Virus record (IMG/VR): IMGVR_UViG_3300037231_000119
Span: 98,447 to 162,446 of that record
Reading direction: 5' to 3' (one strand)
From: a virus
Length of the DNA stretch: 64,000 nucleotides
In this document: piece by piece, positions 42,368 through 51,571 of the stretch
How positions within the stretch are numbered: the first letter of the stretch is position 1
How the letters are laid out: each line of letters opens with the position of its first letter
The notes under the pieces: generated by a model
Told to the model about the DNA's origin: nothing
What the model saw: the letters and a program-made list of their open reading frames with translations, nothing else
The model's database searches: none
Made by a program: the position numbers and the translations under genes

Positions 42368-43501
42368 ATGGACAATATTGCAAATACTTTTGATGACGTT
42401 CTGATTAAGCCACGATTCTCAAAGATCGCTAGTCGGGCAGATGTGGATCTGAGTTTCAATGGAGACGGCTTTCCCTACATGGAGCTTCCCATTATTAGTG
42501 CGAACATGGACACAATTACGGGCTCCGATATGGCCCATGCGATGATATTTGGCGGTGGTCAGGCATGCTTGCATCGTTTCTCATCCATTGAGGAAAACGT
42601 TCAACAATTCTTGGACGCCAGATTGGTTGCAACTGGGGAATGTAGAATCCCCATGGTTTCGGTTGGATTGGGCAATAAAGAGTTAGACAGAGCAAGAGCC
42701 TTATTTGGCGCAGGCGCTTTCACCTTTATTGTGGATGTAGCTCACGGTGCCAGCATGGGCGTTGTTCAACAGGTAAGGGCGTTGCGAGAGATCTTTAATG
42801 ATCGTATTGCGGTCGTGGTTGGAAATTTTGCAACTGGTGAATCTGTGAAGGATTTTCTTGAGATCTGTCCAGAAGTTGATGGATTCAAGGTCGGTATTGG
42901 TCCGGGTTCGCTATGCACTACTCGCATCAAAACAGGAGTTGGATTTCCCCAGTTGTCGGCCATTATGGAAATCTCGCAAGTACTTAAAAGGACTGGCATT
43001 CCTGTTATTGCGGACGGTGGTATGAAGACTCCGGGAGACTGTGCTAAAGCCTTAGGTGCAGGAGCCAGCATGTTAATGATCGGAAGCATGCTCGCTGGAA
43101 CGGAAGAGAGTCCAGGAGAAACGCAATACCTACACAAGTCCGGTAAGACGTTTAAGCTTGAAGACTTCCCAGTTTCTGTGGACTACAGCTATTTCTCGAA
43201 GGAGCTGCAGCAAGAGTTCCAAAGTAAGATCCCCAAGGTAAAGAAATATCGCGGTTCCGCTTCCCAAGAATCCTACGAAGCTCAAGGAAAGACTGGATCC
43301 CATCGTACAGCAGAAGGTGAATCAACTTTCGTGCCATATAAGGGTGCGGTCAAAGATATTCTCCAAGATATTGAAGGTGGTTTGAGATCCGCCTTCTCTT
43401 ATGTAGGAGCTTGCAATTTGAAAGAATTTCACGATAAGGTTGAATTCGTGAAGGTAAGTAACGCCACTAAGATCGAAAACAGCGCCCATCTCATTAAATA
43501 G
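42368..43501 (+). CDS. IMP dehydrogenase / GMP reductase family enzyme
   Basis: This 377-residue protein contains NTFDDVLIKPRFSKI, the active-site loop GPGSLCTTRIKTGVGFPQL with the catalytic Cys, IPVIADGGMKTPGDCAKAL and MLMIGSMLAGTEESPGE. It lacks CBS domains. KTGVGFPQLSAI is closer to GMP reductase, while other parts are IMPDH-like, so the reaction (XMP synthesis or GMP to IMP) is undecided. It may adjust guanine nucleotide pools or a modified-base route. Confidence 0.85.
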   Translation: MDNIANTFDDVLIKPRFSKIASRADVDLSFNGDGFPYMELPIISANMDTITGSDMAHAMIFGGGQACLHRFSSIEENVQQFLDARLVATGECRIPMVSVGLGNKELDRARALFGAGAFTFIVDVAHGASMGVVQQVRALREIFNDRIAVVVGNFATGESVKDFLEICPEVDGFKVGIGPGSLCTTRIKTGVGFPQLSAIMEISQVLKRTGIPVIADGGMKTPGDCAKALGAGASMLMIGSMLAGTEESPGETQYLHKSGKTFKLEDFPVSVDYSYFSKELQQEFQSKIPKVKKYRGSASQESYEAQGKTGSHRTAEGESTFVPYKGAVKDILQDIEGGLRSAFSYVGACNLKEFHDKVEFVKVSNATKIENSAHLIK

Positions 43502-43510
43502 AGGTCTACC

Positions 43511-44026
43511 TTGATAAGAGACGAAGAGATCCAAAGACTAATCAACTACATTAAGGGACTTGGACTCAAGGTAACCTTTAGCTCTAAGAAATCCGATTCT
43601 TCGGCTCTTTGGTATCTTGATTGTAGTGAGATAGTAGTCTGTAAGGGTAACAATAAGGGTAAAATAGATACGGTGCTTAGTCTAGTCCACGAACTTGGTC
43701 ACGCGTTGCACAATATACATGAGAAAAATCGCGAGGTTGACGAAGATTTAGAAGATGCTTTGGACCATGTTGATGAGGCCGAAGAACTTGGGATGGACCC
43801 TAAGAAGAGACAAAGAAAGATCATTCTAAATAACGAAATTAACGGAACTAAGTACTGGGATGCGATCTATAGGGAAGTAAATCTAAAATTTCCACCTTGG
43901 CGCTTAGAAGTCGCTAAGGAGTTTGACGTATACCAATATCAAGTCTTCTACGATACGGGCTACTATCCAACCGCTAAAGAGCGTAAGGAAAAAATGAAAG
44001 AGCTTACCAGAAAGCATAGGACTTAA
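43511..44026 (+). CDS. HExxH zinc metallopeptidase-like protein
   Basis: The 171-residue protein starts with TTG 43511 behind AGAGGT. LSLVHELGHALHNIH carries HExxH, as in ImmA/IrrE-type or zincin peptidases, with a plausible third ligand further on (Glu in EVDEDLEDALDH or later). It has no signal peptide, so a cytoplasmic substrate is likely, perhaps a host regulator. Substrate unknown. Confidence 0.65.
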   Translation: MIRDEEIQRLINYIKGLGLKVTFSSKKSDSSALWYLDCSEIVVCKGNNKGKIDTVLSLVHELGHALHNIHEKNREVDEDLEDALDHVDEAEELGMDPKKRQRKIILNNEINGTKYWDAIYREVNLKFPPWRLEVAKEFDVYQYQVFYDTGYYPTAKERKEKMKELTRKHRT

Positions 44027-44200
44027 ATGCGTATAACTGTTGATAAGGACGGGACCATTCCTTTGTGGCACTTCGCAGATCTTATCGATACGGACAAGGT
44101 CGTCTACTATAAATTCAAGGCTAGGAAAGATGGCACATTAACCATCAAATTCTATGATAGGAATAAACGTCTTATTAAGCCATACAAGGTGCAAAAATGA
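44027..44200 (+). CDS. Small hypothetical protein (57 aa)
   Basis: ATG 44027 abuts the previous stop. Basic beta-like protein (MRITVDKDGTIPLWHF, then KFYDRNKRLIKPYKVQK). It ends by ATGA overlap with the next gene. Function unknown. Confidence 0.5.
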   Translation: MRITVDKDGTIPLWHFADLIDTDKVVYYKFKARKDGTLTIKFYDRNKRLIKPYKVQK

Positions 44201-44463
44201 GTCTCTATGACGATATTATGAAAAGTGAGCCCCTATTTAGTTCCAATGAAGAAGCTCTAGCCCACTATACTAAGGAATACGAAGCTTTGGGTCAGAAATA
44301 TGGTCAGACCGGTGACCAACTATATATGAATGCGGTAGAACAAGACTTCGGTAAAGACGATCATCAAATAATAATCAAAGACATGGACAGGCTTCGTTCG
44401 CTTTCCATGAGAATTTCCATGGTGAGATACTTAATCGATAAGGCTAATAGAGATGGAAAGTAG
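44197..44463 (+). CDS. Hypothetical protein (88 aa)
   Basis: ATG 44197 overlaps the previous stop. Helical (NEEALAHYTKEYEALGQKYG). Its stop overlaps the next gene start by 11 bases. Function unknown. Confidence 0.5.
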   Translation: MSLYDDIMKSEPLFSSNEEALAHYTKEYEALGQKYGQTGDQLYMNAVEQDFGKDDHQIIIKDMDRLRSLSMRISMVRYLIDKANRDGK

Positions 44464-44905
44464 TCTCTATTCCAATACTTTGGCTTATTCTGAAGTTCCA
44501 GATCTGAACTGCACGTATCTATCCCATACTAGTGGGACTCCAGTATTTACGGACCCTATGAGCGGCTCTACAATTGGCATTATGATGATTTTGTCTACCT
44601 TTCAATGGCAGGCTCCTTGTACTGGTCCTTGTGCGGACGCTACGAGTCAAGCAGCTAAGGCGGCCTATATTCAGGGAGGACTACAAGGAATACAGGATAA
44701 AGTAGGATCTAAGGCTGAAAATGGGATTAAAGATTCCCTACATTCCGTGGGAGTAACGGATATGGAAATGGGCTTAGTTTTAGGATCCGCCAAGGTTATT
44801 AGAGATAGGCAAATTAGTGTAAATGGGCCAAAGTTAGGGTTTATAAGAACTCACTTGACAATTACGGAAAATAGTGGAACTATAGGTCTAAGGTGGAATT
44901 GGTAA
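44453..44905 (+). CDS. Hypothetical protein (150 aa)
   Basis: ATG 44453 lies inside the end of the previous gene. Thr/Ser/Gly-rich with a Cys pair (CTGPCADATSQ) and a C-terminal beta-rich part. No signal peptide. It is followed by a small membrane protein. Function unknown. Confidence 0.5.
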   Translation: MESSLYSNTLAYSEVPDLNCTYLSHTSGTPVFTDPMSGSTIGIMMILSTFQWQAPCTGPCADATSQAAKAAYIQGGLQGIQDKVGSKAENGIKDSLHSVGVTDMEMGLVLGSAKVIRDRQISVNGPKLGFIRTHLTITENSGTIGLRWNW

Positions 44906-44906
44906 T

Positions 44907-45065
44907 ATGAAATTTTTGATTAAAATGGCTATTCAACTTCCTGCAGTATTTTTCCTCTATACGGGGATCCTTACATATATCCCTGGAACTATAGCCTCAT
45001 TTGCGACCTTCATGGCCGTATTGTTAGTCTATGATTTGGCAGAAAAGTTTCTGAGTAAGCCATGA
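44907..45065 (+). CDS. Small membrane protein (52 aa)
   Basis: ATG 44907 starts one base after the previous stop. Two hydrophobic helices (LPAVFFLYTGILTYI and FATFMAVLLVYDL) suggest a two-span membrane protein. It ends by ATGA overlap with the phosphatase gene. Function unknown. Confidence 0.5.
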   Translation: MKFLIKMAIQLPAVFFLYTGILTYIPGTIASFATFMAVLLVYDLAEKFLSKP

Positions 45066-45457
45066 TTTCCCTACATAGCCAGACTACGACTTGGTTTGAC
45101 GTTGATGATACATTACTCTCATGGAACGCAACAGACGAACAAGTTGAAAAACATGGGATTCTATTCACCTGTCCTGCAGGTAAAAATTTGATAGACGGAG
45201 AAGTTGTCGATTCCCCATCGTGGACTGAGCGTCTGGTTCCTCATAGGAAACATATTGAACAGCTCAAGAAGCACAAATCCAGACACTCCCTAATTATCGT
45301 TTGGTCTGCAGCTGGATCTGATTGGGCGGAAACTGTAGTTAAAACCTTAGGCCTGGAACAATATGTTGATCTCTGCATCAGCAAGCCAACATGGGTCTAC
45401 GATGACCTACCAGTTCAAGAATTTATGCCAAAATCAAAGTGGATGAAGGACGAATAA
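45062..45457 (+). CDS. HAD-family phosphatase
   Basis: This 131-residue protein has TTWFDVDDTLLSW, the Asp-x-Asp nucleophile motif of HAD hydrolases, then SLIIVWSAAGSDWAE (motif II Ser) and a Lys in CISKPTWVYDDLP (motif III/IV). Small HAD domains of this form occur as phage nucleotidases or polynucleotide 3'-phosphatases. The substrate is unknown. Confidence 0.72.
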   Translation: MISLHSQTTTWFDVDDTLLSWNATDEQVEKHGILFTCPAGKNLIDGEVVDSPSWTERLVPHRKHIEQLKKHKSRHSLIIVWSAAGSDWAETVVKTLGLEQYVDLCISKPTWVYDDLPVQEFMPKSKWMKDE

Positions 45458-45458
45458 T

Positions 45459-45683
45459 ATGCTTGATATTCTTGTAACTTGGACTAAGATTCACGGTAAG
45501 CCCAATGCTTCTATGCAGGAAACTAAGGGATTTGGTTTTCTATCTCGTCTAGAAGTTGGTCGAAGTATGTTCATTAGTGGGGATTACGGAGTAACTACCA
45601 GCACTGTAACGGATGTCGTGGAGCGCCCAGGTCACGTTTTGGTCACTACGAACAACTCCGTTTACCTTGTTGAGGCCGTGTAA
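45459..45683 (+). CDS. Hypothetical protein (74 aa)
   Basis: ATG 45459 lies one base after the phosphatase gene. It looks beta-rich (FGFLSRLEVGRSMFIS, TTSTVTDVVERPGHVLV). Its stop overlaps the next start (TAATG). Function unknown. Confidence 0.5.
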   Translation: MLDILVTWTKIHGKPNASMQETKGFGFLSRLEVGRSMFISGDYGVTTSTVTDVVERPGHVLVTTNNSVYLVEAV

Positions 45684-46660
45684 TGAAGCCAGCGACAGAC
45701 CTTAGCTGGGGAGATCCCGTAACGGTTAGGCAAGCCCTCATTGAAACTCTAGGCAATAAGTTCTCCTTAGCTCCCAGACTCCTAGAAGCCATGTCCTACA
45801 CGCCACACCCCGGATTTCCGCACTTGATTGAACAAATGAAGGATCTTGCAGAGAGGCAATCTGGGCATAGACCAAAGTTTCTATTTGTGACCAATGGAGC
45901 AAGCGGTGCTATAAATTCCGCCCTACAAGCCCTTAAGACTTCCCGCACTGATTGGGTCGTAACCGATAAGAGATACTACCCTTTCATCCCAAAAATGGTC
46001 TATCAGGCCGACATGATCATGATCGATAGGGATAGAAAAGAATTTTTGACCAATAAGGAGAATGGCTGTGGGCAAAACAGCTTTATCTCTTTGACGGCAA
46101 GCCCTTCGAATCCAGAGGGAGAGGTTAGGCCATTTGAAGCCGTTGATATTTACGATGCCGCCTACGCGTCTAGAACCTATAGCTCTGGGGGTCACGTACC
46201 AATTGAATATAAAGTGATGTGCGGATCGCTTTCTAAAACTCTCGGGTTAAGTGGCTTGCGTTTGGGGTTCGTTTCTTGTGATGATCCAGATATCGCAACC
46301 TCTCTAGGTAACTATATTTCAAATACCTATGTTGGCCTATCTTCTGTCTCTCAGGGGATTGCTGAGGAAGTGCTTCACTGTATCGATTTAAACAAGTTTG
46401 AAGACAGAGCTTCAGGATATTTGGATGACAATAGATTTCAGATTCAGAAGATTTTAACCAAATTTGGACAGGGTTCGGCACCCACTCGAGGGATGTTCGC
46501 CTTGGTTAGTCTCGGTAAGGCAGAAAGGGCGGCTTTGGAGAGAGCCAATATAAAGTGGCAATCCGGGGAAACTTTTGGGGCCGATGAAAGCGTTGCTAGG
46601 CTGAGTCTTGGTCAGGATCGTAATGTTGTCAGATTGGCAGTAAGAGAAGCACTTAAATAA
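45683..46660 (+). CDS. PLP-dependent aminotransferase-like enzyme
   Basis: The 325-residue protein has the fold-type I aminotransferase pattern: FVTNGASGAINSALQAL (phosphate-binding loop), SLTASPSNPEGEV (Asn), DIYDAAYASRTY (Asp/Tyr) and MCGSLSKTLGLSGLRLGFV with the PLP-binding Lys. It resembles class I/II enzymes such as histidinol-phosphate or threonine-phosphate aminotransferases, with a shortened N-terminus. It is unusual in phages and suggests amino-sugar or nucleobase modification, or host amino acid rerouting. Confidence 0.78.
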   Translation: MKPATDLSWGDPVTVRQALIETLGNKFSLAPRLLEAMSYTPHPGFPHLIEQMKDLAERQSGHRPKFLFVTNGASGAINSALQALKTSRTDWVVTDKRYYPFIPKMVYQADMIMIDRDRKEFLTNKENGCGQNSFISLTASPSNPEGEVRPFEAVDIYDAAYASRTYSSGGHVPIEYKVMCGSLSKTLGLSGLRLGFVSCDDPDIATSLGNYISNTYVGLSSVSQGIAEEVLHCIDLNKFEDRASGYLDDNRFQIQKILTKFGQGSAPTRGMFALVSLGKAERAALERANIKWQSGETFGADESVARLSLGQDRNVVRLAVREALK

Positions 46661-46670
46661 GAGGATTGAT

Positions 46671-46826
46671 ATGATTTTGGTAATATTGGGCTTTGTAGTA
46701 TACGCTGTAAGTATGGTTTATGGAGTGTTGACTTATTCCACAAGCATTATTTGGCCAATAGCAGCCATATTGGGTATTACCGTGTGCCTTGTGAGTGTCG
46801 GAATGCTGGGGCTAACTTGCCTCTAA
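46671..46826 (+). CDS. Small membrane protein (51 aa)
   Basis: ATG 46671 behind AAGAGGA. Two hydrophobic stretches (LVILGFVVYAVSMVYGV and IIWPIAAILGITVCLVS) suggest a two-span membrane protein. It is the last gene of the rightward block before the tail cluster. Function unknown. Confidence 0.45.
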   Translation: MILVILGFVVYAVSMVYGVLTYSTSIIWPIAAILGITVCLVSVGMLGLTCL

Positions 46827-46892
46827 ATCAGATCCCCAAAGCCCTAAATAGCTCAGCCATTACAAACCAGAGACTTAAGAAAGCCGTTCCCA

Positions 46893-46908
46893 ACACTATA
46901 CTTAGTGT
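46893..46908. other. Hairpin between convergent gene blocks
   Basis: ACACTA pairs with TAGTGT across a 4-base loop in the gap between the plus-strand and minus-strand gene blocks. No T run follows on either strand, so it is only a weak terminator candidate. Confidence 0.3.
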
Positions 46909-46934
46909 GAAAATGGCCTTCTTACAATTCATGT

Positions 46935-48824
46935 TTAGTTGATACGAATGAAGTGATTCACGATAATTGCTTTAACGCGAGTTTCTGCATTAGATGAATT
47001 AAGCGTTACGGCATGTGTATGGGTAGTGTTTTCTACACCGGTATTGTTTGCTAATGAACCAGTTGATGTTACGCCCTCTACGCCACTTCCGGAGGCTGCG
47101 GGCGATAAACCAGTAATCGAAACGCTTCCACCACTATTTGTTATGGAATGTATGTGTTGAGCCGATTCCGTACCTGTATTTCCGCCAGATAATCCATTAA
47201 CAGCGGTTTCGTCTGATTCATAGGTACCTAATGCCAAGTCACCGGCTGGATCTTGGTCTCCATCAGAACGGCCATTATTCTTGCCGCGAAGAACTAATCC
47301 TCTGCAATCCGGTACGGAAGCTACTGTCACTGCGGTAACTGTCGCATACGGAGAAAGGCCCGTTACGCTGATAATCTGACTGGTAGTAATTCCAACCGTA
47401 GAATTTAACGCAGTAATGGTGTTACTAGTATTAGTAAGGGTTCCATTAGTTGAAACCGGGGAGTTAGAGAATAAAACCGTAATTGATCCAGAAGAGGCAG
47501 CGCTTGCGGACATTGTAACTGTAGCTGAAACACTCGAGAATGGAATTGTTGAATCGCCAGTACCTGATGCTAAAGTGAGAGTCCCGGAAGTTAACGGCAC
47601 GCCGGTTCCAGTGCATACTAGGGTTGTTCCGTCTATAATACTTGTAGATACGGTAAAAGTCTGCCCATTATTGGTATATGTGGCTCCAGCCGTGGCATTA
47701 TGAGCACCATAAATAAATGATGTGAAGGTGATTGTAGTGTCGCCTGTACCGGTAACCAGGATCAGTGTTCCTGAGGACGCTGGAACTCCCGATCCAATAG
47801 CAGTTAGGGATGTACCTCCAGTAATAGTAGAACTTACAACAAATGTTTGCGTATTGTTAGAATATGTAGCTCCAGTAGTTGCGTTAGCACCAGCGTAAGT
47901 GAATGCAGAAAACGTAATGGTTGCATCACCCGTACCAGTAACCAGGGTCAGGGTCCCGGATGCTAGAGGGGTACCAGTTCCAACGGCGTTTAAGGTAGTA
48001 GCCCCTGAGATAGTTGTATTGACCGTAAAAGTCTGCCCATTATTGGTATATGTGGCTCCAGCCGTGGCACTTGCTGCGCTTACCGTAAAAATGTATTGGG
48101 TTGAAGAATGTACTGCAAACGTATATTGTGCAGCAGTACCGGGCAGAGCAAACGTGTATTGACTGATACTGGAAACAGTAGTTAGAGCTGGAATGCCAGT
48201 ACCACTGATCAATTCCCCAATCGCTAGGCCTGATACAGAAGAAACATTGGTAAGTTGATTATTTGAGTTAGTGGTTGCCGTAGCGCTCAAAACTAAAGTG
48301 GAGAAGGTGATAGGGCCAGTAGATGTAACCGTGGCAGATGCCGAAGCTGTTACGCTAGATCCACCACCAATACCAAAAGCTTCGTAGGCCGATCCAGGAA
48401 CTGTCTGGCCTTCAGCTAGTACCCATCCAGTTCCAGCCTGGGTTTGGAATTGAGTTAAAGTTAAGAATGCGCTTTGTAAAGATCCAATCGGGGCTGAACC
48501 AGCTGACCCCACCTGAACTTCTGTGCCACTTGAGTTTAAGGTATAAAAGTGGCCGTCTGTTTTGGGGTATAAAGCTAAAACGTTGGTTGGGGGATTGGTG
48601 GAAGGGGTGGAGATTTCTTCGAATTCGAGAGTATTTGAAAGAAGTCCCGCATTAGAAATGCCGATAGTTTTATTGGTTAAATTCTGTGATCCAGCCAAAT
48701 TGACCATCTTTGAATCGATCAGTGCGAAAAGAGCGTCCAGAGTTTCATTGGCCGAACTTCCAATCGATGTGGGTAAAGCCGATCTCTGTACTACCTGCCT
48801 ATCATCCAACGGTTTAAAACTCAT
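46935..48824 (-). CDS. Tail fibre tip protein with tail-collar-like C-terminus
   Basis: This 629-residue protein has three copies of a beta module (about 50 residues, with ATAGATYTNNGQTF and SGTLTLVTGTGD), then a collar-like end with GLVLRGKNNGRSDG, QHIHSITNSGG and THTHAVTL. The HxH pairs recall metal-binding needle domains of T4 gp12/gp37-type fibres. The last residues (ETRVKAIIVNHFIRIN) are typical of collar domains. It is likely a receptor-binding fibre. Two exact 45-bp copies (47653-47697 and 48025-48069) lie in the gene. Confidence 0.75.
   Translation of the reverse strand: MSFKPLDDRQVVQRSALPTSIGSSANETLDALFALIDSKMVNLAGSQNLTNKTIGISNAGLLSNTLEFEEISTPSTNPPTNVLALYPKTDGHFYTLNSSGTEVQVGSAGSAPIGSLQSAFLTLTQFQTQAGTGWVLAEGQTVPGSAYEAFGIGGGSSVTASASATVTSTGPITFSTLVLSATATTNSNNQLTNVSSVSGLAIGELISGTGIPALTTVSSISQYTFALPGTAAQYTFAVHSSTQYIFTVSAASATAGATYTNNGQTFTVNTTISGATTLNAVGTGTPLASGTLTLVTGTGDATITFSAFTYAGANATTGATYSNNTQTFVVSSTITGGTSLTAIGSGVPASSGTLILVTGTGDTTITFTSFIYGAHNATAGATYTNNGQTFTVSTSIIDGTTLVCTGTGVPLTSGTLTLASGTGDSTIPFSSVSATVTMSASAASSGSITVLFSNSPVSTNGTLTNTSNTITALNSTVGITTSQIISVTGLSPYATVTAVTVASVPDCRGLVLRGKNNGRSDGDQDPAGDLALGTYESDETAVNGLSGGNTGTESAQHIHSITNSGGSVSITGLSPAASGSGVEGVTSTGSLANNTGVENTTHTHAVTLNSSNAETRVKAIIVNHFIRIN
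47653..48069. repeat. Exact 45-bp direct repeat pair in tail-fibre gene
   Basis: The 45 bases at 47653-47697 recur without change at 48025-48069 (starts 372 bases apart). They encode the ATAGATYTNNGQTFT part of the module. Neighbouring sequence is diverged, so recent recombination or gene conversion is implied. This could allow module exchange or deletion. Confidence 0.8.
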
Positions 48825-48861
48825 AATTAATTTCCAACCTCTCGATTCATGCTACCGGTGT

Positions 48862-51237
48862 TCATTGGTAGTACTCTTCCACAAGAACGTAACCGGACGC
48901 TCCAGCCCCACCGTTTCCAGAAGATGACCCGCCACCGCCGCCGCCACCGTAATTTCCGCCACCACTACCATTGCCATTATTTACTGCGCCAGTTCCACCG
49001 CCGCCCATAAACGAACTCCCGCCCAAACCACCTGTACTTGTGGCAACGGACGCAGTCCCGAAAGTTCCACCATCACCACCACCACCAGTTATATTTGTTG
49101 ATCCTAAACTGCCACTGCCCCCCGCACCGCCAGAACCAGGTGTAACAGTGCCGCTTCCACCAGTTCCACCCGCACCACCAGTGGCTTGTGCTAGGGATGC
49201 AAAACTTGTGGTTCCACCGGTCCCACCAGTAGAACTCCCAGACGTTCCACCGGCGCCGCCTGTACCGATAGTTATGGTTTGCGTCGTTGAGATGGATGTC
49301 CCAGGGACCCAAGTAATAGAAGTTCCTCCGCCGGCACCGCCGCCGCCGCCAGAACCCCCCGATGTCGTGGCGCCTATCCCCCCTCCGCCGCCCGCACCGA
49401 CTGCGGTGATCTTTATATAAAGCGGTTTTCTTGGAGATGTAGGAATAGTATAGGTTCCGCTAGAGGTAAATGTCTGCTGTGTCGGTGCTGTGAATGTGGC
49501 CGTCGTAACATTGGAAGAAGCAATCGTACCCGTGATCCCCGTCGCCGTCCCCACCGCGCCGTTGTTGTAGTAGGTCGTGATGATAATGACGCCGGAGCCG
49601 CCAGCGCCTCCATTTGCTCCGGATACACCACCGGTCCCACCTGCGCCACCGGTCCCAACGGAATAGCTATAAGAGGATAGTGGGTTGACAATTGTTGCAT
49701 ATATATATCCGCCCGAACCGCCGCCCGAACCGCTGATACCATTTACTGGTCCGCCCGCGCCGCCGCCACCGCCACCTGTATTGGCCGTACCGGCGTGCCC
49801 TACGGCGCCAGTGACCGATCCAGCACCGCCCCCGCCAAATGCACTTGATCCGCCCGGACCACCGTTAGGAGCGTTAAAAGAACCCTGGTTAAATACGCTC
49901 CCGTCAGTGCCTTGGCCGCCTTGAATTGCTGCGCCCGGAACTGAGCCAAGGGACGCAGTGCCTCCGGTACCACCGACGGCAGTATTCAAGCCGGGATTGC
50001 CTCCGTTGGCCACAAGAAGGGACGTGCCAAAGGTAGTGTTGTTCCCTACAAAGCCGTTATTAAAGCCACTTGTTCCTGAACTACTCGCGCCCCCACCGCC
50101 GCCGACCATCTGCACCGTGATGTAGCTCGCATTGGCTGGAGTCGTGAAGGTGCCAGATCCAGAGGTGAGGGTTGTGACCGTGGGAGTGTAAGCCCCGCCG
50201 TTGCCAGCAGAAGCCCCTAGGCCGTTGAAATAGTATTCGGTAACGAGGATTATTCCTGAACCACCCGCGCCGCCTGCAAAACCATTCGTTCCCGCTCCGC
50301 CCGCAGTTCCAGATGCACCAACGGAATATGCGTATGTGGCCAAAGGATTAACAATAATGGCGTTTACATAGCCACCCGCTCCACCGCCTACACCGGAGAA
50401 ACTTCCAGTTTGGCTATTAGTTCCGCCGCCACCACCGCCTGAACCCGTATTGGCAGCTGCAGCACTTCCAGCCGCACTTTCAACAGATCCTCCACCACCG
50501 CCGAATGGAGTACTACCTCCCGGACCGCCTGCAAGGTTTACCGTCGTGGATGTGTTAGCGGAAGTTCCGCCAGCACTAGCACCTGTTAGAGCTATACCCA
50601 ATGGGCCGGTACCTAAAGATGCTGTTCCGCCGGGTACGATGGCAGCAAACCCGGTAGCAGCACCGCCCCCATTGGCGGTTAATAGAGAAGACCCAAAGGT
50701 TGTTGTTCCGCCTGCTCCAGGAGAGGTCCCTGTAGCATTACCAGATCCATATCCACCACCACCGCCCCCAACCATCTGCACCGTGATAAACGAGACATTC
50801 GCGGGCGTTGTATAGGTGCCAGAACCAGAGAGGAATTTTTGGACGGTGGGACCTGGAGCGCCTATTCCATTTACAGTAGGAGAAAGTACACACCACGTAC
50901 CATCTGCAGTAGCATTAGTTTGTAATTTAATCACTGTGGATCTATTAGGAAGAAGAGTTGTGTAAGAAATACCGGCCGCATCCGTAAATGCCGTACCGTC
51001 CGAGAACTGAATCGTTATAGCGCCAGAGGATTCATTATAGATTTCGAACTTTTGACCTATAGACATTGTGGTCGCTACTGGAAGCTTTATGGTTTGCGTA
51101 GAAGTTCCGGTAAACACCTGAATCGTCTTGCCCAGCGCAACCGTGGAAGCTTGACCACCCAGTAATGTGGTTGTTCCGGCCGCAGTAGCGGTAACGTTAA
51201 TTTCTTCAATTAGAGAGCCATTTAAAAAATTTGCCAT
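48862..51237 (-). CDS. Glycine-rich tail fibre / adhesin-like protein
   Basis: This 791-residue protein has an N-terminal shaft-like part (about 1-130) and then three or four long Gly/Thr/Ser-rich blocks (such as MVGGGGGGYGSGNATG and SGGGGGAGGGTS) separated by short FTTPANASYITVQ-type beta segments and VILVTEYYF-type ends. This is the pattern of polyglycine-type tail fibre adhesin tips, in which glycine-rich loops contact host receptors. The plus-strand shadows are open only because of the GC-rich composition. Confidence 0.75.
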   Translation of the reverse strand: MANFLNGSLIEEINVTATAAGTTTLLGGQASTVALGKTIQVFTGTSTQTIKLPVATTMSIGQKFEIYNESSGAITIQFSDGTAFTDAAGISYTTLLPNRSTVIKLQTNATADGTWCVLSPTVNGIGAPGPTVQKFLSGSGTYTTPANVSFITVQMVGGGGGGYGSGNATGTSPGAGGTTTFGSSLLTANGGGAATGFAAIVPGGTASLGTGPLGIALTGASAGGTSANTSTTVNLAGGPGGSTPFGGGGGSVESAAGSAAAANTGSGGGGGGTNSQTGSFSGVGGGAGGYVNAIIVNPLATYAYSVGASGTAGGAGTNGFAGGAGGSGIILVTEYYFNGLGASAGNGGAYTPTVTTLTSGSGTFTTPANASYITVQMVGGGGGASSSGTSGFNNGFVGNNTTFGTSLLVANGGNPGLNTAVGGTGGTASLGSVPGAAIQGGQGTDGSVFNQGSFNAPNGGPGGSSAFGGGGAGSVTGAVGHAGTANTGGGGGGAGGPVNGISGSGGGSGGYIYATIVNPLSSYSYSVGTGGAGGTGGVSGANGGAGGSGVIIITTYYNNGAVGTATGITGTIASSNVTTATFTAPTQQTFTSSGTYTIPTSPRKPLYIKITAVGAGGGGGIGATTSGGSGGGGGAGGGTSITWVPGTSISTTQTITIGTGGAGGTSGSSTGGTGGTTSFASLAQATGGAGGTGGSGTVTPGSGGAGGSGSLGSTNITGGGGDGGTFGTASVATSTGGLGGSSFMGGGGTGAVNNGNGSGGGNYGGGGGGGSSSGNGGAGASGYVLVEEYYQ

Positions 51238-51238
51238 T

Positions 51239-51541
51239 TTACGCCATCCACCCGTCAGCTACAAAATATCCTAAAATATAATTAGAGCTTGAAGTTGCTC
51301 CCGACCACGTAGCCGTAAATCCTGTCGAGCTACGAGCGGTAATAGTTACTGGCTGAAACTGAATCAGGGTGTCGGTAGAGTCAAACATCCAAGCTACGAC
51401 TCTGGGAGAGGCGTTACCGGTTTGTAAGGTTAACGGAAAAGTTACAACCTTAGTCGTAATTCCAGAAGCCAGAGTTACTTCCTGGTCAATCTGGATCGTG
51501 CGGGCGACACCATTTATAAGTCTGGTAAATGTTCCGGCCAT
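51239..51541 (-). CDS. Small structural protein (100 aa)
   Basis: A beta-rich 100-residue protein (VARTIQIDQEVTLASGITT, FQPVTITARSSTGFTA) lying between two large fibre genes. It starts at ATG 51541. A fibre-associated or hinge role is likely from its position; the family is not recognised. Confidence 0.6.
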   Translation of the reverse strand: MAGTFTRLINGVARTIQIDQEVTLASGITTKVVTFPLTLQTGNASPRVVAWMFDSTDTLIQFQPVTITARSSTGFTATWSGATSSSNYILGYFVADGWMA

Positions 51542-51571
51542 ATTTACCCCTTAACTCCGTATATCATGGGA

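Noticed and set aside
46751-46942. 63-codon plus-strand frame at the end of the rightward block
   Set aside because: It overlaps a better small membrane protein (46671-46826) in another frame and runs into the convergent fibre gene; no ribosome binding site.
47416-48162. Plus-strand open frames opposite the tail-fibre tip gene
   Set aside because: They mirror the Thr/Val-rich repeats on the minus strand and have no start context.
48971-50815. Plus-strand open frames rich in Pro opposite the glycine-rich fibre gene
   Set aside because: They are complement shadows of GGN-rich codons (read as proline-rich) and have no ribosome binding sites.
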